Notes: generated from the sequence alone by a model not told the origin. A stretch of 64,000 bases of DNA from Paraburkholderia sp. PREW-6R (GCF_039621805.1 NZ_CP155074.1:186001-250000), one strand, 5' to 3'; shown: positions 53,175-61,786, counted from the stretch's first letter. Translations and numbers: made by a program.

Positions 53175-53239
53175 CATCACGCGTCCGGTGCGCATCGCGT
53201 GGCCGGATCTTGCCCGATTCAATCTACCGGAGCAGCACT

Positions 53240-54145
53240 GTGAGCCGTTCAGCACATTTCAGGGAATTGTTGAAGTCGCCGCCATTCGTGTGTCTCGGCG
53301 CGCATGATGCCGTGACGGCGAAACTCGCCGAGCAGGCAGGCGCAAAAGCGCTGTACGTGAGCGGGTTCGCAGCCTCCGCGATCGTTGCAGGGCAGCCGGA
53401 CGTGGGCCTTTTGACGCAAACGGAAATGTTCGAGCATATTCGCCGTATCTGCCGCGTCACTACGCTGCCTGTTTTCGCGGACGCCGATACCGGCTATGGC
53501 GGCATTCTCGACGTGCAGCGCACCATTCGCCTGTGGGAAGAAGCCGGCGCGTCCGTGCTTCATCTGGAAGATCAGGCGGTGCCAAAAAAATGCGGGCACT
53601 TCGCCGGCAAGCAGGTCATTCCCACGGAAGAGATGCAGGCGAAATTGCGCGCCATGCTGGCCGCGCGCACCGATCCCGACTTCTTCGTCGTCGCGCGTAC
53701 CGATGCCATCGCGGTGACCGGCCTCGACGACGCGATTCATCGCCTCCAGGCTTACGCAGAAGCCGGAGCGGACGGTTTGTATGCGGACGCGCCGGAAAGC
53801 ATCGAACACATGCAGGAGATCGTGCGCAGGCTGAAGCCGTTGGGTAAGCCAATTCTCTTCAACATGGCGCGCTCGGGAAAAAGTCCGTATCTCACACTCG
53901 ATCAGGTGTACAAACTAGGTTTCGATTACGCTTTGTGTCCGATCGAGCCGATGTTCGCGATGCACAAGGCCGTCAAGGAAATGATGGAAATTTTCATGCG
54001 TGAAGGGTCGACGGATGCGGTCGCTGACCGCATGACGTCGTTCGAAGAGTTCAATCGCTTTGTCGGTCTGGATGAGGCCGTCGCGCAAGAAGCGTCGTAC
54101 AACATCGCAGCAGCGTCAATGGAACGCAAAGCGGACTCTGCGTAG
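53240..54145 (+). CDS. Isocitrate lyase/PEP mutase-superfamily lyase, second copy
   Basis: 301 residues from GTG 53240 with GGAG eight bases upstream. DADTGYGG, HLEDQAVPKKCGH with catalytic Cys118, and VARTDAIAVTG match the dimethylmalate/methylisocitrate lyase branch. It resembles the first copy in every motif but differs through most of the chain, so the two are paralogues with possibly different stereo- or side-chain preference. Last gene of the cluster; convergent with an AmpR-like gene. Confidence 0.87.
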   Translation: MSRSAHFRELLKSPPFVCLGAHDAVTAKLAEQAGAKALYVSGFAASAIVAGQPDVGLLTQTEMFEHIRRICRVTTLPVFADADTGYGGILDVQRTIRLWEEAGASVLHLEDQAVPKKCGHFAGKQVIPTEEMQAKLRAMLAARTDPDFFVVARTDAIAVTGLDDAIHRLQAYAEAGADGLYADAPESIEHMQEIVRRLKPLGKPILFNMARSGKSPYLTLDQVYKLGFDYALCPIEPMFAMHKAVKEMMEIFMREGSTDAVADRMTSFEEFNRFVGLDEAVAQEASYNIAAASMERKADSA

Positions 54146-54166
54146 GGGGCGTCGGCTACATGTGTG

Positions 54167-55066
54167 TCATGTGTCGGCGGTGTCGGCGGTGTCGGTGGGG
54201 TTCGATGTGGCTTCCTTCACGATCCACTGACTGAATAGCAACATGGCAGCGGTCATGGGTTTGCCCTTCAGCCAGGTGAGCCAGTAACTGCCCGCATGGA
54301 CTTCGACGCGAAATGGCCGCACGAGCCGGCCGGTGTTGATCTCGTGATCGAACATCAGGGCCGGCGCGAGAGCGATGCCAGCGCCTTGCATGGCGGCTTC
54401 CACCATCAGGCGCGACGAATCGAACACGGGGCCGCGAACCGGGCGCGGTGGAATGCCGGCGGCGTCGAACCAGTTCATCCAGTCGTCGGCACGATACGAG
54501 CGCAGCAAGGTTTCGTTGGCAATGTCCTCGGGCGACGAGAGCCGCGCGGCAACTTCCGGCGTGCACAGCAACGCGAGCGGCGCGTCGAGCAGGTGTCGGG
54601 CGCGCGAGCCGGGCCACGTGCCGTCGCCGAAACGGATGGCGAAGTCGAGGCCTTCGGTCGCGAGGTCGACGAGATTGTTGTTCGTCAGCAGTCGTAATTC
54701 GACGAACGGGTGCGCTTTGCGAAACGAGTTGAGGCGCGGCATCAACCAGCCTACGGCGAAGGTGCCCACCACGCCGACTGTCAGCACTTCGTGAAAGTGG
54801 CCGCCTTCGAACTGTTTGAGTACGGCTTCGATCCGGTCGAACGCATCGGTGAGCACGGGACGCAGCGCGAGGCCTTCGTCCGTCATCGCGAGGCCGCGCG
54901 GCAGGCGTTTGAAAAGCGTGGTGCCAAGCCGCTCTTCGAGCGATCTGACCTGCTGGCTAACGGCTGCCTGAGTGACGTTCAGCTCCGCTGCGGCGCGCGT
55001 GAAGCTGAGATGCCGGGCTGACGATTCAAAGGCGCGCAACGCGTTTAGCGGGAGGTAAGGTCTCAT
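54167..55066 (-). CDS. AmpR/PenR-like LysR-family regulator without a neighbouring beta-lactamase
   Basis: 299 residues. The HTH segment (LPLNALRAFESSARHLSFTR; LNVTQAAVSQQVRSLEERLG) and the effector domain (VGVVGTFAVGWLMPRLNSF; GLDFAIRFGDGTWPG; VFDSSRLMVEAAMQGAGIAL) match AmpR closely along the full length. AmpR proteins sense cell-wall muropeptides and activate a divergent beta-lactamase gene. Here the divergent side (55067-55437) holds no gene, so the regulator is an orphan in this window. GcvA-type regulators are the alternative family. Confidence 0.88.
   Translation of the reverse strand: MRPYLPLNALRAFESSARHLSFTRAAAELNVTQAAVSQQVRSLEERLGTTLFKRLPRGLAMTDEGLALRPVLTDAFDRIEAVLKQFEGGHFHEVLTVGVVGTFAVGWLMPRLNSFRKAHPFVELRLLTNNNLVDLATEGLDFAIRFGDGTWPGSRARHLLDAPLALLCTPEVAARLSSPEDIANETLLRSYRADDWMNWFDAAGIPPRPVRGPVFDSSRLMVEAAMQGAGIALAPALMFDHEINTGRLVRPFRVEVHAGSYWLTWLKGKPMTAAMLLFSQWIVKEATSNPTDTADTADT
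54171..54197. repeat. Three tandem 9-bp units GTGTCGGYG
   Basis: Units at 54171-54179, 54180-54188 and 54189-54197, the last with one change. In frame, inside the 3' end of the AmpR-like gene, they encode the tail TDTADTADT. Length variation here would not disturb the frame. Confidence 0.6.
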
Positions 55067-55437
55067 CGCGGATGCATAAGATTTTCTTGTAAGTGGATTA
55101 AATTATCACCGTTTCTGATGCGCAGGTGGAAAGCCGGCGGTTGAGGCTTCGCACGAGGCGCGACAACGGTCACGAGACGAACTTTTGCGGACGCACGTGC
55201 GCAGCGGATGACGTGGCGTCCTCCGGCCGACCGGACGAGGCCCGGTCATGGTTACAGCGAGTCCGAATCGCGACGAGTGGCAATCCCAGCCGGAGAAATG
55301 CTGCGATTACGGAGGCTGGAGCCTTTGTTGTGCAGGTGGGCTGAGTGTGTACGTTGGTTGACAAACGAGAGGCAGTGCCCCAGAATCAATGTTGCCCAAG
55401 GGCTACGAAAAATACCTGACTAGCAGCAGACGGTCGG
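55067..55437. other. Intergenic region upstream of the AmpR-like gene
   Basis: 371 bases with no supportable gene. The first 50 bases are AT-rich (cataagattttcttgtaag) and probably hold the regulator's promoter and its own site; TAAGA-TTT-TCTT is a short imperfect dyad. No beta-lactamase remnant could be recognised. Confidence 0.4.
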
Positions 55438-56049
55438 CTATCCGTGGACTTGGGCTTTTTCATTTCCAGGCCGCGTCGCGGCCTTTTGCATTTCGGCGTC
55501 TCCTTTGTTTTGAATTGCATTTGCATTTGCGCTCGCCAGGCTCAGCATGCCGGCTGCAGGGTCAATCCGCGATTCCCTTTTCCAGATTAAAAGCCCTTTG
55601 GCCTTCCAGCGATCGATGACTGTGGGATCGTCTTTTGCATATGCGCTGGCCATCCAGTGAATGTTCGGCTTGTTTGCTGAATCCGGCACGTCGACCCGCA
55701 CGGCGATCAGTAAAGGATTTTTGCCGTCTGGCGCCTCGACGGTGACGACCACGATGCTCTCGCGTTCGGTTGCCGATTGAAAGACGGCCGCAGGAATAAG
55801 AAGGAGCTTGCGTAAAGAAGCGACCGTCTCGGGCGAAAGGCCGTGTTTTTCCATTATTTTGACAAGCAGGCGCACCGACGTGACGACAGCGCGATCGGGG
55901 ATTTTTATCGCCGTCAGTGTCTCTCTGGTAAATCGTCCAACGAGAATCTGGTGGCGATAATCAGCATCTGCAAGCTTGCCTTTCTGGTGGCGATGCAGTA
56001 ACTCGGTAGTCAGTTCCACTGAGAGATCGAAACGGATGAACCTGCTCAT
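55438..56049 (-). CDS. Hypothetical protein, possibly a RelE/barnase-like (PBECR-type) nuclease
   Basis: 203 residues, not firmly recognised. The arrangement VRLLVKIMEKHGL, ESIVVVTVEAPDGKNPLLIAVRV and NIHWMASAYAKDDPTVIDRW resembles the small alpha/beta fold of phage-associated barnase-like nucleases, with a His near the middle (MEKHGL) and another in NIHWMAS. Codon choice is unlike the neighbours (many AAA, ATA, TTA, CTT), suggesting recent acquisition. The reading frame runs through a terminator-like hairpin (55468-55487) before its stop, so the natural C terminus may be shorter. No antitoxin-like partner is visible. Confidence 0.45.
   Translation of the reverse strand: MSRFIRFDLSVELTTELLHRHQKGKLADADYRHQILVGRFTRETLTAIKIPDRAVVTSVRLLVKIMEKHGLSPETVASLRKLLLIPAAVFQSATERESIVVVTVEAPDGKNPLLIAVRVDVPDSANKPNIHWMASAYAKDDPTVIDRWKAKGLLIWKRESRIDPAAGMLSLASANANAIQNKGDAEMQKAATRPGNEKAQVHG
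55468..55487 (+). terminator. Terminator-like hairpin AGGCCGC-GTC-GCGGCCT followed by TTTT
   Basis: Seven-base GC-rich perfect stem with a three-base loop and a short T run on the plus strand; an A run precedes it, so it could work both ways. It lies inside the last codons of the minus-strand hypothetical gene. Confidence 0.5.
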
Positions 56050-56244
56050 TCTCGCTTGTGTTTTTGCCCGGCGGGCATTCAGGAGCTGGGCATTTTATCC
56101 ATTGCGATCTCGATACATGACACTTTGGGCTCTATTCCCAAGTAGCCTGCAGAATCTTCGCCGCCACTTTAAGCGAGCATCCTGGAGTGGCTGAAATGCG
56201 TGCATAAGCGTCTAAGTCTTGGTCTGCCTTTTCGCTTGCTCCCC

Positions 56245-57267
56245 TCACCCCACCCGCACCACCCGCGCCTCCACCGCTTTCGTCGCGGAAGCCGCAACAG
56301 AGGCTGCGGCCGCCGGCGCAGCCGGCATCAGCTTGCCGTTCAGCAGCAATTGAACGGTCTTCACCGTCAGAATCGCAAAGATCACATTCGCGACGACGAA
56401 GAGAACCGGCGCGGCCCACTCGACCGGTCCCGTCGCGCCTCGTTCGACCATTCGCAGAACCATCGTCGGCAACGCGGCGACGCCGAAGCTGAAGGCCCAG
56501 TAGCCCGGCACGAATCCCTGAGCGCGAATCCACGGCAGCAGGCGCAGCAACAGCAGCCCCTGGTACAACCCATAGCCGAGCAGAGCGAACGCGAACAGAT
56601 CAGGCATACCGCTCGTCAGGCTCAGGTAGGTCACGCCGCCCACCACCGGCGGCGCGAGCTGAACGCCCAGTGTCGGCCGCAATGCTTCAGGCAGCGCGTC
56701 GTGCACGGCTGCGCGATGCAGAATCAGCGACTCCAGCGCGAGCCAGGACAGCATGCCCGCCCCAAAGAACAGCTCGCCAAGCTGGTGATACCCGAACGCA
56801 GATGCAGCAGTGCCCGCGACGAAGCTGGGCGCGACCGTCGGCAAATAGATCGCCGGCGTCACCAGTTCGGGCGGTCGTCCACCTTGCCAGAGCCGGCCGT
56901 GTAGATAGACGCCGAGTGCCAGTTGTACAGCTACCGCGACCGCGAACAGTCCGAGTGCGAGCGTGTGCGCGTATGGCAGAACAAGTTGCGCGGCGAGCAG
57001 CGTCGACACCGGACCGAGTGCTGCGAATGACGACACGACCGGATGCTGCATTTCCACGCGCGCTTCGGCAGCGCGAGTGAGCCACTTGTGGCCGTAAGCG
57101 GCGAGCACCACGAGCCAGACGATGAGCGCCGCCAACGTCATCAGCGAGCCGATTGCTGCGGGCAGCTGCCAGAGCCGGATCGCCACTCGCCACAGATTGG
57201 CGAACGCGAGCGCGCCCACCGCGATCCCGAAGAAAGCAACTGGAATTGCACCTCGATTGCCATTCAT
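56245..57267 (-). CDS. TehA/TDT-family transporter (dicarboxylate or tellurite resistance type)
   Basis: 340 residues and ten predicted helices. IPVAFFGIAVGALAFANLWR at the start, IYLPTVAPSFVAGTAASAFG and VQLAPPVVGGVTYLSL are typical of the SLAC1/TehA fold, an anion channel or carrier whose members move dicarboxylates, sulfite or chloride. An Ala-rich C-terminal tail follows the last helix. It is divergent from an IclR gene across 278 bases. The substrate is not known. Confidence 0.87.
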   Translation of the reverse strand: MNGNRGAIPVAFFGIAVGALAFANLWRVAIRLWQLPAAIGSLMTLAALIVWLVVLAAYGHKWLTRAAEARVEMQHPVVSSFAALGPVSTLLAAQLVLPYAHTLALGLFAVAVAVQLALGVYLHGRLWQGGRPPELVTPAIYLPTVAPSFVAGTAASAFGYHQLGELFFGAGMLSWLALESLILHRAAVHDALPEALRPTLGVQLAPPVVGGVTYLSLTSGMPDLFAFALLGYGLYQGLLLLRLLPWIRAQGFVPGYWAFSFGVAALPTMVLRMVERGATGPVEWAAPVLFVVANVIFAILTVKTVQLLLNGKLMPAAPAAAASVAASATKAVEARVVRVG

Positions 57268-57432
57268 GAACGTATCTCCGTCAGTTGCGACGCGCCCCGC
57301 TTTATGCGTGTTGCGCCATCGATGACGTACTGTAGAAGTCCATTAAGAAAACCAGAACGCGCCGAACGCTCAACAAATGGCGCAGGCGTCTCAATGGCAA
57401 TCGTCCGCGGATGAGCGGCACGACATGGCACG

Positions 57433-57458
57433 CCGGTGGCCGGCACTCCGGTGGCCGG
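57433..57458. repeat. Direct repeat CCGGTGGCCGG, two copies 15 bases apart
   Basis: Copies at 57433-57443 and 57448-57458 in the divergent TehA/IclR intergenic region. Each copy is itself nearly palindromic. It might be an IclR site but GC-rich repeats of this kind are also common by chance. Confidence 0.3.
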
Positions 57459-57545
57459 TGCCGGGCTCGCTCGCGGCACCCTCCGATAGAAGAGCTGATT
57501 GTGTTGGCGTAAAATTCCCGCTTCTTCACGAAGCGACCCGAATTC

Positions 57546-58310
57546 ATGCCGACGCCCGCGGACAAATCGAACTCGAAGGAAAGCGAAGGTGTGGCCGTGA
57601 TCGATCGTGCGTGCGCGATCCTGTTCGCGTTTCGCCCCGACGACGCCGCGCTCACGCTCGCCGAACTCGCGGCGCGCACAGGCTTGTATAAAAGCACGTT
57701 GCTGCGTCTCGCGGGTTCGCTGATCCAGCATCGTCTGCTGCTGCGTCTCGAGGACGGCCGCTATCAGCTCGGCGCCGCCACCTTCATGCTAGGCGCGCTC
57801 TATCAGCGCAGCCTGAACGTCGGCGACATTCTCGTGCCGTTGATGCACGAACTGGCTGACACGAGCGGCGAAAGCGTGTCGTTCTACGTGCGCGACGAAG
57901 CGGTGCGCGTCTGTCTGCATCGCGTAGATTCGAAACATGCGGTGCGCTTTCATGTGCGTGAGGGCGATGTGCTGCCGCTCGAAAGTGGCTCGGGCGGCCG
58001 TGCGCTGCTCGCATTCGGCGGCACGCCGGGTGAGCCTTACGAGAGGATCCGGGAAGATTTTTACTGCGTGTCGATCGGCGAACGCGATCGGGAGACGGCC
58101 GGCGTTTCCATGCCCGTGTTCGGTGTGCGTCAGAGCCTGCGCGGTGTCATCACGCTGGCGGGTCCGAGTTCGCGCATCGATCAGGCGTTCCTCGAACGCA
58201 ACCTCGGCGCACTGTTCGATTGCGCGACGCGCGCCACGGATGCACTGGGCGGCGATTCGCGCGCGATGCGCAACGCGCGGCGGCGCGCGCTCGAAGTTCA
58301 GGGCAAATGA
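57546..58310 (+). CDS. IclR-family transcriptional regulator
   Basis: 254 residues. HTH about 10-75 (AVIDRACAILFAF; LAARTGLYKSTLLRLAGSL), then the effector domain (VSFYVRDEAVRVCLHRVDS; GSGGRALLAFGG). Its 3' end overlaps the convergent citryl-CoA-lyase-like gene by 13 bases. It is the likely regulator of that minus-strand operon; a repeated GTTCTGTT element lies at the operon's far upstream end (61817-61841). Confidence 0.9.
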   Translation: MPTPADKSNSKESEGVAVIDRACAILFAFRPDDAALTLAELAARTGLYKSTLLRLAGSLIQHRLLLRLEDGRYQLGAATFMLGALYQRSLNVGDILVPLMHELADTSGESVSFYVRDEAVRVCLHRVDSKHAVRFHVREGDVLPLESGSGGRALLAFGGTPGEPYERIREDFYCVSIGERDRETAGVSMPVFGVRQSLRGVITLAGPSSRIDQAFLERNLGALFDCATRATDALGGDSRAMRNARRRALEVQGK

Positions 58311-59125
58311 CGTTCGGGCTCGCCCGTGTACGTGTAATTCATCTGGCGCGGCAGCGGACCTTTGTTGCGTTCGTGACGACCGCGCTGTTCCCACGCGTGC
58401 GAAAGAATGCCCACCGCGCGTGACAGGCAGAACACACCGCGCGCCAACTCCGGCGCGAAGCCGAGTTCCGCATAAATGACGGCCGTCGCGCCGTCGATAT
58501 TCATAGGTACCGGCCGGTTCTTGCGCTGCTTGAGTAGCGCTTCGATACCACGCGCGATCGCCGCGTAGCGTCCGCCGATCGTTTTGCTCTCGACGCCATC
58601 GTCCACCAGCGCGAGCAAACGCGTGGCGCGCGGGTCGACGGGGTGAAAGCGGTGGCCGAAGCCGGGCAAATACTTGCCATGCTCCTCGACGAACGCGTCC
58701 ACACCCTGTTGCACCGCTTCTTCCAGCGCAAGGCCGGTTTCCATGCGGGCGCCGATGGCATCGTACAGTTCGACCGCCTGCTGGCCGGCGCCGCCGTGCA
58801 CGTCGTCGAGCGCGTTGATGGCCGAGGCCATTGCGCCGTTCAGCGGCAGCCCGCAACTGGTCGCGATTCGCGAGATCGCAATGGACGGCGCATGCGGCCC
58901 GTGGTCCACCGAGGCAACCAACGCTGCTTCGAGCAGACGCGCCTGCGCCGCGTCCGGCAACTCGCCGCGCAACATCAGCCAGATCATTTGCGGAAAGCTG
59001 ATTGCGCCGATCAATTCCTCGATCGGAAATCCACGCACGTTGATCGACCCCGGATGAATGTCGATGATCGAGGTGCTCCAGTAGTCCGCGGCCAGCTTCG
59101 CAGCGTCGAACGGGGGTTGCGTCAT
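58298..59125 (-). CDS. Citryl-CoA lyase-like (citrate synthase-fold) enzyme
   Basis: 275 residues, much shorter than citrate synthase (about 430), as in stand-alone citryl-CoA lyases. Conserved pieces: DHGPHAPSIAISRIATSCG, DDVHGGAGQQAVELY, and LPGFGHRFHPVDPRATRL with the catalytic His/Asp region. It should cleave a citryl-CoA-like thioester into acetyl-CoA and a 2-oxo acid. One base separates it from the CoA-transferase gene, which would form the thioester. The 2-oxo acid could be oxaloacetate, pyruvate or an analogue. Confidence 0.85.
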   Translation of the reverse strand: MTQPPFDAAKLAADYWSTSIIDIHPGSINVRGFPIEELIGAISFPQMIWLMLRGELPDAAQARLLEAALVASVDHGPHAPSIAISRIATSCGLPLNGAMASAINALDDVHGGAGQQAVELYDAIGARMETGLALEEAVQQGVDAFVEEHGKYLPGFGHRFHPVDPRATRLLALVDDGVESKTIGGRYAAIARGIEALLKQRKNRPVPMNIDGATAVIYAELGFAPELARGVFCLSRAVGILSHAWEQRGRHERNKGPLPRQMNYTYTGEPERHLP

Positions 59126-59126
59126 G

Positions 59127-60338
59127 TCAGATCACTCCTTCTGCGCGCAGGTGGTCGATTTGCGCGTCGTCGTAGCCGAGCGCGGCCAGATGCTCGCGCG
59201 TGTGCGCCGATAGAACCGGCGCGGGCGTGGCGGGCGACGTGTCGGCGTCGTTCAGGCGAAAGCCGGCGCGTGTCACGCGCTGCCGGTCGGTCGCCATGTC
59301 GCCGTCGCCGCTGCCGGCAAACTCGGAAATGAAAGCGCGCGATTGCAGGTGCGAATGCCCAAGAATTTCCGGCACCGACATCACGCGTCCGGCCGGCACG
59401 CCCGCCTCGAAGCACTTCGCTTCCCAGTTCGCGGCGCTATCGCGCGCGAGGGCTTGTTCGATTTCCGCCTTCAACGCCGCACGATTCGCCTTGCGCGCGT
59501 TGCGCTCGGAAAAGCGCGCGTCGTCGAGCAGATCGGCGCGGCCGATCAGATGACACAGGCTTGTGAACTGCTTGTTCTCGTTCGCGGCGATGTTCAGCGG
59601 GCCGTCGCCGGTTCTGAACGTGCCGGACGGCGCGGCGGTGAAGTTTTCGTTGCCCATCGGCTCAGGCGTTACACCCGCGTTCAGATAGTTCGACACGACC
59701 CAGCCCATCGTCGACAGCGTGGCTTCGAGCATGGACACGTCGAGCATGCGGCCGTGCCCGGTGGTGCGCGCGTCGAGCAGCGCCGCACAAATGCCGAACG
59801 CGGCGGTAAGGCCGCCCACCGTGTCGGACACCGGGTAGCCGACGCGCAGCGGCGCGCTGTCGGCGTCGCCGGTCACGCTCATCACGCCGGCAATGCCCTG
59901 GATGATCTGGTCATACGCGGGGCGCTTCGAAAATTCACCGTCCATGCCGAAGCCGGAGATCGCGCAGTACACGAGCTTCGGATTCACTTCGCGCAGCGCG
60001 TCGAAGTCGAGGCCAAGGCGCTTCATGACGCCAGGCCGGAAATTTTCGACGAGTACGTCTGCGGTCTTTACGAGATCGCGCAGGATCTCCTTGCCGCGCG
60101 GGTCTTTCAGGTTGAGCGTGACCGACTGCTTGCCGGCGTTCACCGCGACGAACGAAGCGCCCATGTTGCGCGCCGACGCGGTTCTGTCGGCGCCCAGACG
60201 GCGCGCGAGGTCGCCGCCCTCGGGATGCTCGACCTTGATGACTTCAGCGCCGAGCAGCGCCAGTTGATACGCGCAAAACGGTCCCGCGAGCACATTCGAC
60301 AAATCCAGTACCCGCACTCCAGCCAGCGGCAGCGTCAT
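59127..60338 (-). CDS. CaiB/BaiF family (class III) CoA-transferase
   Basis: 403 residues from ATG 60338 (MTLPLAGVRVLDLS), with AGAGG upstream. Signatures: GPFCAYQLALLGAEVIKVE, ENFRPGVMKRLGLD and RPAYDQIIQGIAGVM with the probable catalytic Asp. It lies between an MFS carrier and the citryl-CoA-lyase-like gene. It likely activates the imported hydroxy tri- or dicarboxylic acid for cleavage. It is clearly a paralogue of the transferase at 13599. Confidence 0.9.
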   Translation of the reverse strand: MTLPLAGVRVLDLSNVLAGPFCAYQLALLGAEVIKVEHPEGGDLARRLGADRTASARNMGASFVAVNAGKQSVTLNLKDPRGKEILRDLVKTADVLVENFRPGVMKRLGLDFDALREVNPKLVYCAISGFGMDGEFSKRPAYDQIIQGIAGVMSVTGDADSAPLRVGYPVSDTVGGLTAAFGICAALLDARTTGHGRMLDVSMLEATLSTMGWVVSNYLNAGVTPEPMGNENFTAAPSGTFRTGDGPLNIAANENKQFTSLCHLIGRADLLDDARFSERNARKANRAALKAEIEQALARDSAANWEAKCFEAGVPAGRVMSVPEILGHSHLQSRAFISEFAGSGDGDMATDRQRVTRAGFRLNDADTSPATPAPVLSAHTREHLAALGYDDAQIDHLRAEGVI

Positions 60339-60352
60339 GTGTAAAGCCTCTT

Positions 60353-61786
60353 TCAATGCGAAATTTCATCGAGATTGCGGTGGTTGGTGCGCGGCCCGAA
60401 GAACCCGATCGCGCCCATGACCATCACCATCGAAACGGTGATCAACGCGAACACGCCCGTCACGTTGAAGTGACGCAGCGCAAACGCGATCATGAAACCC
60501 GAGAACATGGCGGACAGTCGCGACATCGAATAGACGAAGCCGACGGCGCGCGCCCGCAAACGCGTGGGGAACAGTTCCGTCTGGTACGCGTGATAGCCGA
60601 CCGAGAGCAGCGTGCCGCACAACGTGATCAGGACGCCGAGCGTCATCAGGATCGCGGGCGAGGTCTGCGTGGCAAACAGGCTGCCGAACACGGCAATGCC
60701 GAGCGCCGACAGCACGATCAGCGTTTTCCGTTCGATGCGGTCCGCGAGCGCCATGCCGAGCAGCGGGCCAAATGGATTCGAGATCGCGATCACGAACGAG
60801 TAGAGCAGGCTGTGCGTGATCGTCACGCCTTTTGAAACCAGCAGCGTGGGCACCCAGGACGCAAAACCGTAGAAGCCGATCGACTGGAACAGGTTGAACA
60901 CGAGCATCGTGATCGCGCGGCTGCGATACGGCGGCTGCCAGATTTCGCTGAAGGCGGCTTTGGTCGTTGCCGGCTCGACGGTCGGCACGGCGGCGGGCAG
61001 CGGCCGGCCGTATTGCGCGGCGACTTTGGCTTCCAGCGCCTGCAGCACCTGTTCGGCTTCGGCGGCGCGGCCCTGTTGCGCGAGCCAGCGCGGACTTTCG
61101 GGTAGACGTCGACGGATCGCCCACACCACAATTGCACCGAGCGCGCCGATGATCACGACCCAGCGCCAGCCGTCGAGACCGAACGGCGTGCGCGGCACCA
61201 GCCACCACGCGAGAAATGCTACCGTCGGCACGGCCGAATATTGCACGAGGTGAACGAACGCGAATGCGCGGCCGCGCAAGTGTTTCGGCATCAACTCGCT
61301 GACGTAGGTGTCGATCGTGACCAGCTCGACGCCCACGCCGATTCCCGCGATCAGCCGCCACACGTTGATCGCGGGCGCGGTGCTCTGCAGCGCCATGACC
61401 AGCGTCGCGACCGAGTACCACAGCAGCGAGACCGTGAAGACGGTCTTGCGGCCATAGCGGTCCGCCATGCCAGCCAGAAAGAACGTGCCGAGAAAGAGTC
61501 CCGCGAATGAAGCCGCCACGAAAGCGCCGAGACCGGACACGCCGAAGAACGACGCCGTAGTCGTCGAATACATGCCCGTTTTGACGAGGCCCGGTCCGAC
61601 GTACGCGGTGAAAAACAGATCGTAAAACTCGAACCAGCCGCCGATCGACAGCAGGAACACGAGCATCCACACGGCGCGGGTGGCGGGCAGGCGGTCGATG
61701 CGGGCGTTGATGCCAGTCACGCCGCCCGTCGCGCTGGTGCTGGAATCGGGCGACGCGCGTGGCGTGTCGAGCGGCAGGCTGGCCAT
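60353..61786 (-). CDS. MFS transporter, metabolite:H+ symporter type
   Basis: 477 residues and 12 helices. The start has a Ser/Pro-rich tail, then SIGGWFEFYDLFFTAYVGPG. GMADRYGRKTVF, GIGVGVELVTIDTYVSEL and AYQTELFPTRLRARAVGF are typical of aromatic-acid and metabolite symporters with a large cytoplasmic loop (about 225-275). First gene of the operon with the CoA-transferase and lyase, so it probably imports the acid they degrade. Confidence 0.88.
   Translation of the reverse strand: MASLPLDTPRASPDSSTSATGGVTGINARIDRLPATRAVWMLVFLLSIGGWFEFYDLFFTAYVGPGLVKTGMYSTTTASFFGVSGLGAFVAASFAGLFLGTFFLAGMADRYGRKTVFTVSLLWYSVATLVMALQSTAPAINVWRLIAGIGVGVELVTIDTYVSELMPKHLRGRAFAFVHLVQYSAVPTVAFLAWWLVPRTPFGLDGWRWVVIIGALGAIVVWAIRRRLPESPRWLAQQGRAAEAEQVLQALEAKVAAQYGRPLPAAVPTVEPATTKAAFSEIWQPPYRSRAITMLVFNLFQSIGFYGFASWVPTLLVSKGVTITHSLLYSFVIAISNPFGPLLGMALADRIERKTLIVLSALGIAVFGSLFATQTSPAILMTLGVLITLCGTLLSVGYHAYQTELFPTRLRARAVGFVYSMSRLSAMFSGFMIAFALRHFNVTGVFALITVSMVMVMGAIGFFGPRTNHRNLDEISH

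Noticed and set aside
55126..55423. Short plus-strand frames divergent from the AmpR-like gene
   Set aside because: Checked as possible beta-lactamase remnants; none shows SxxK, SDN or KTG-type motifs.
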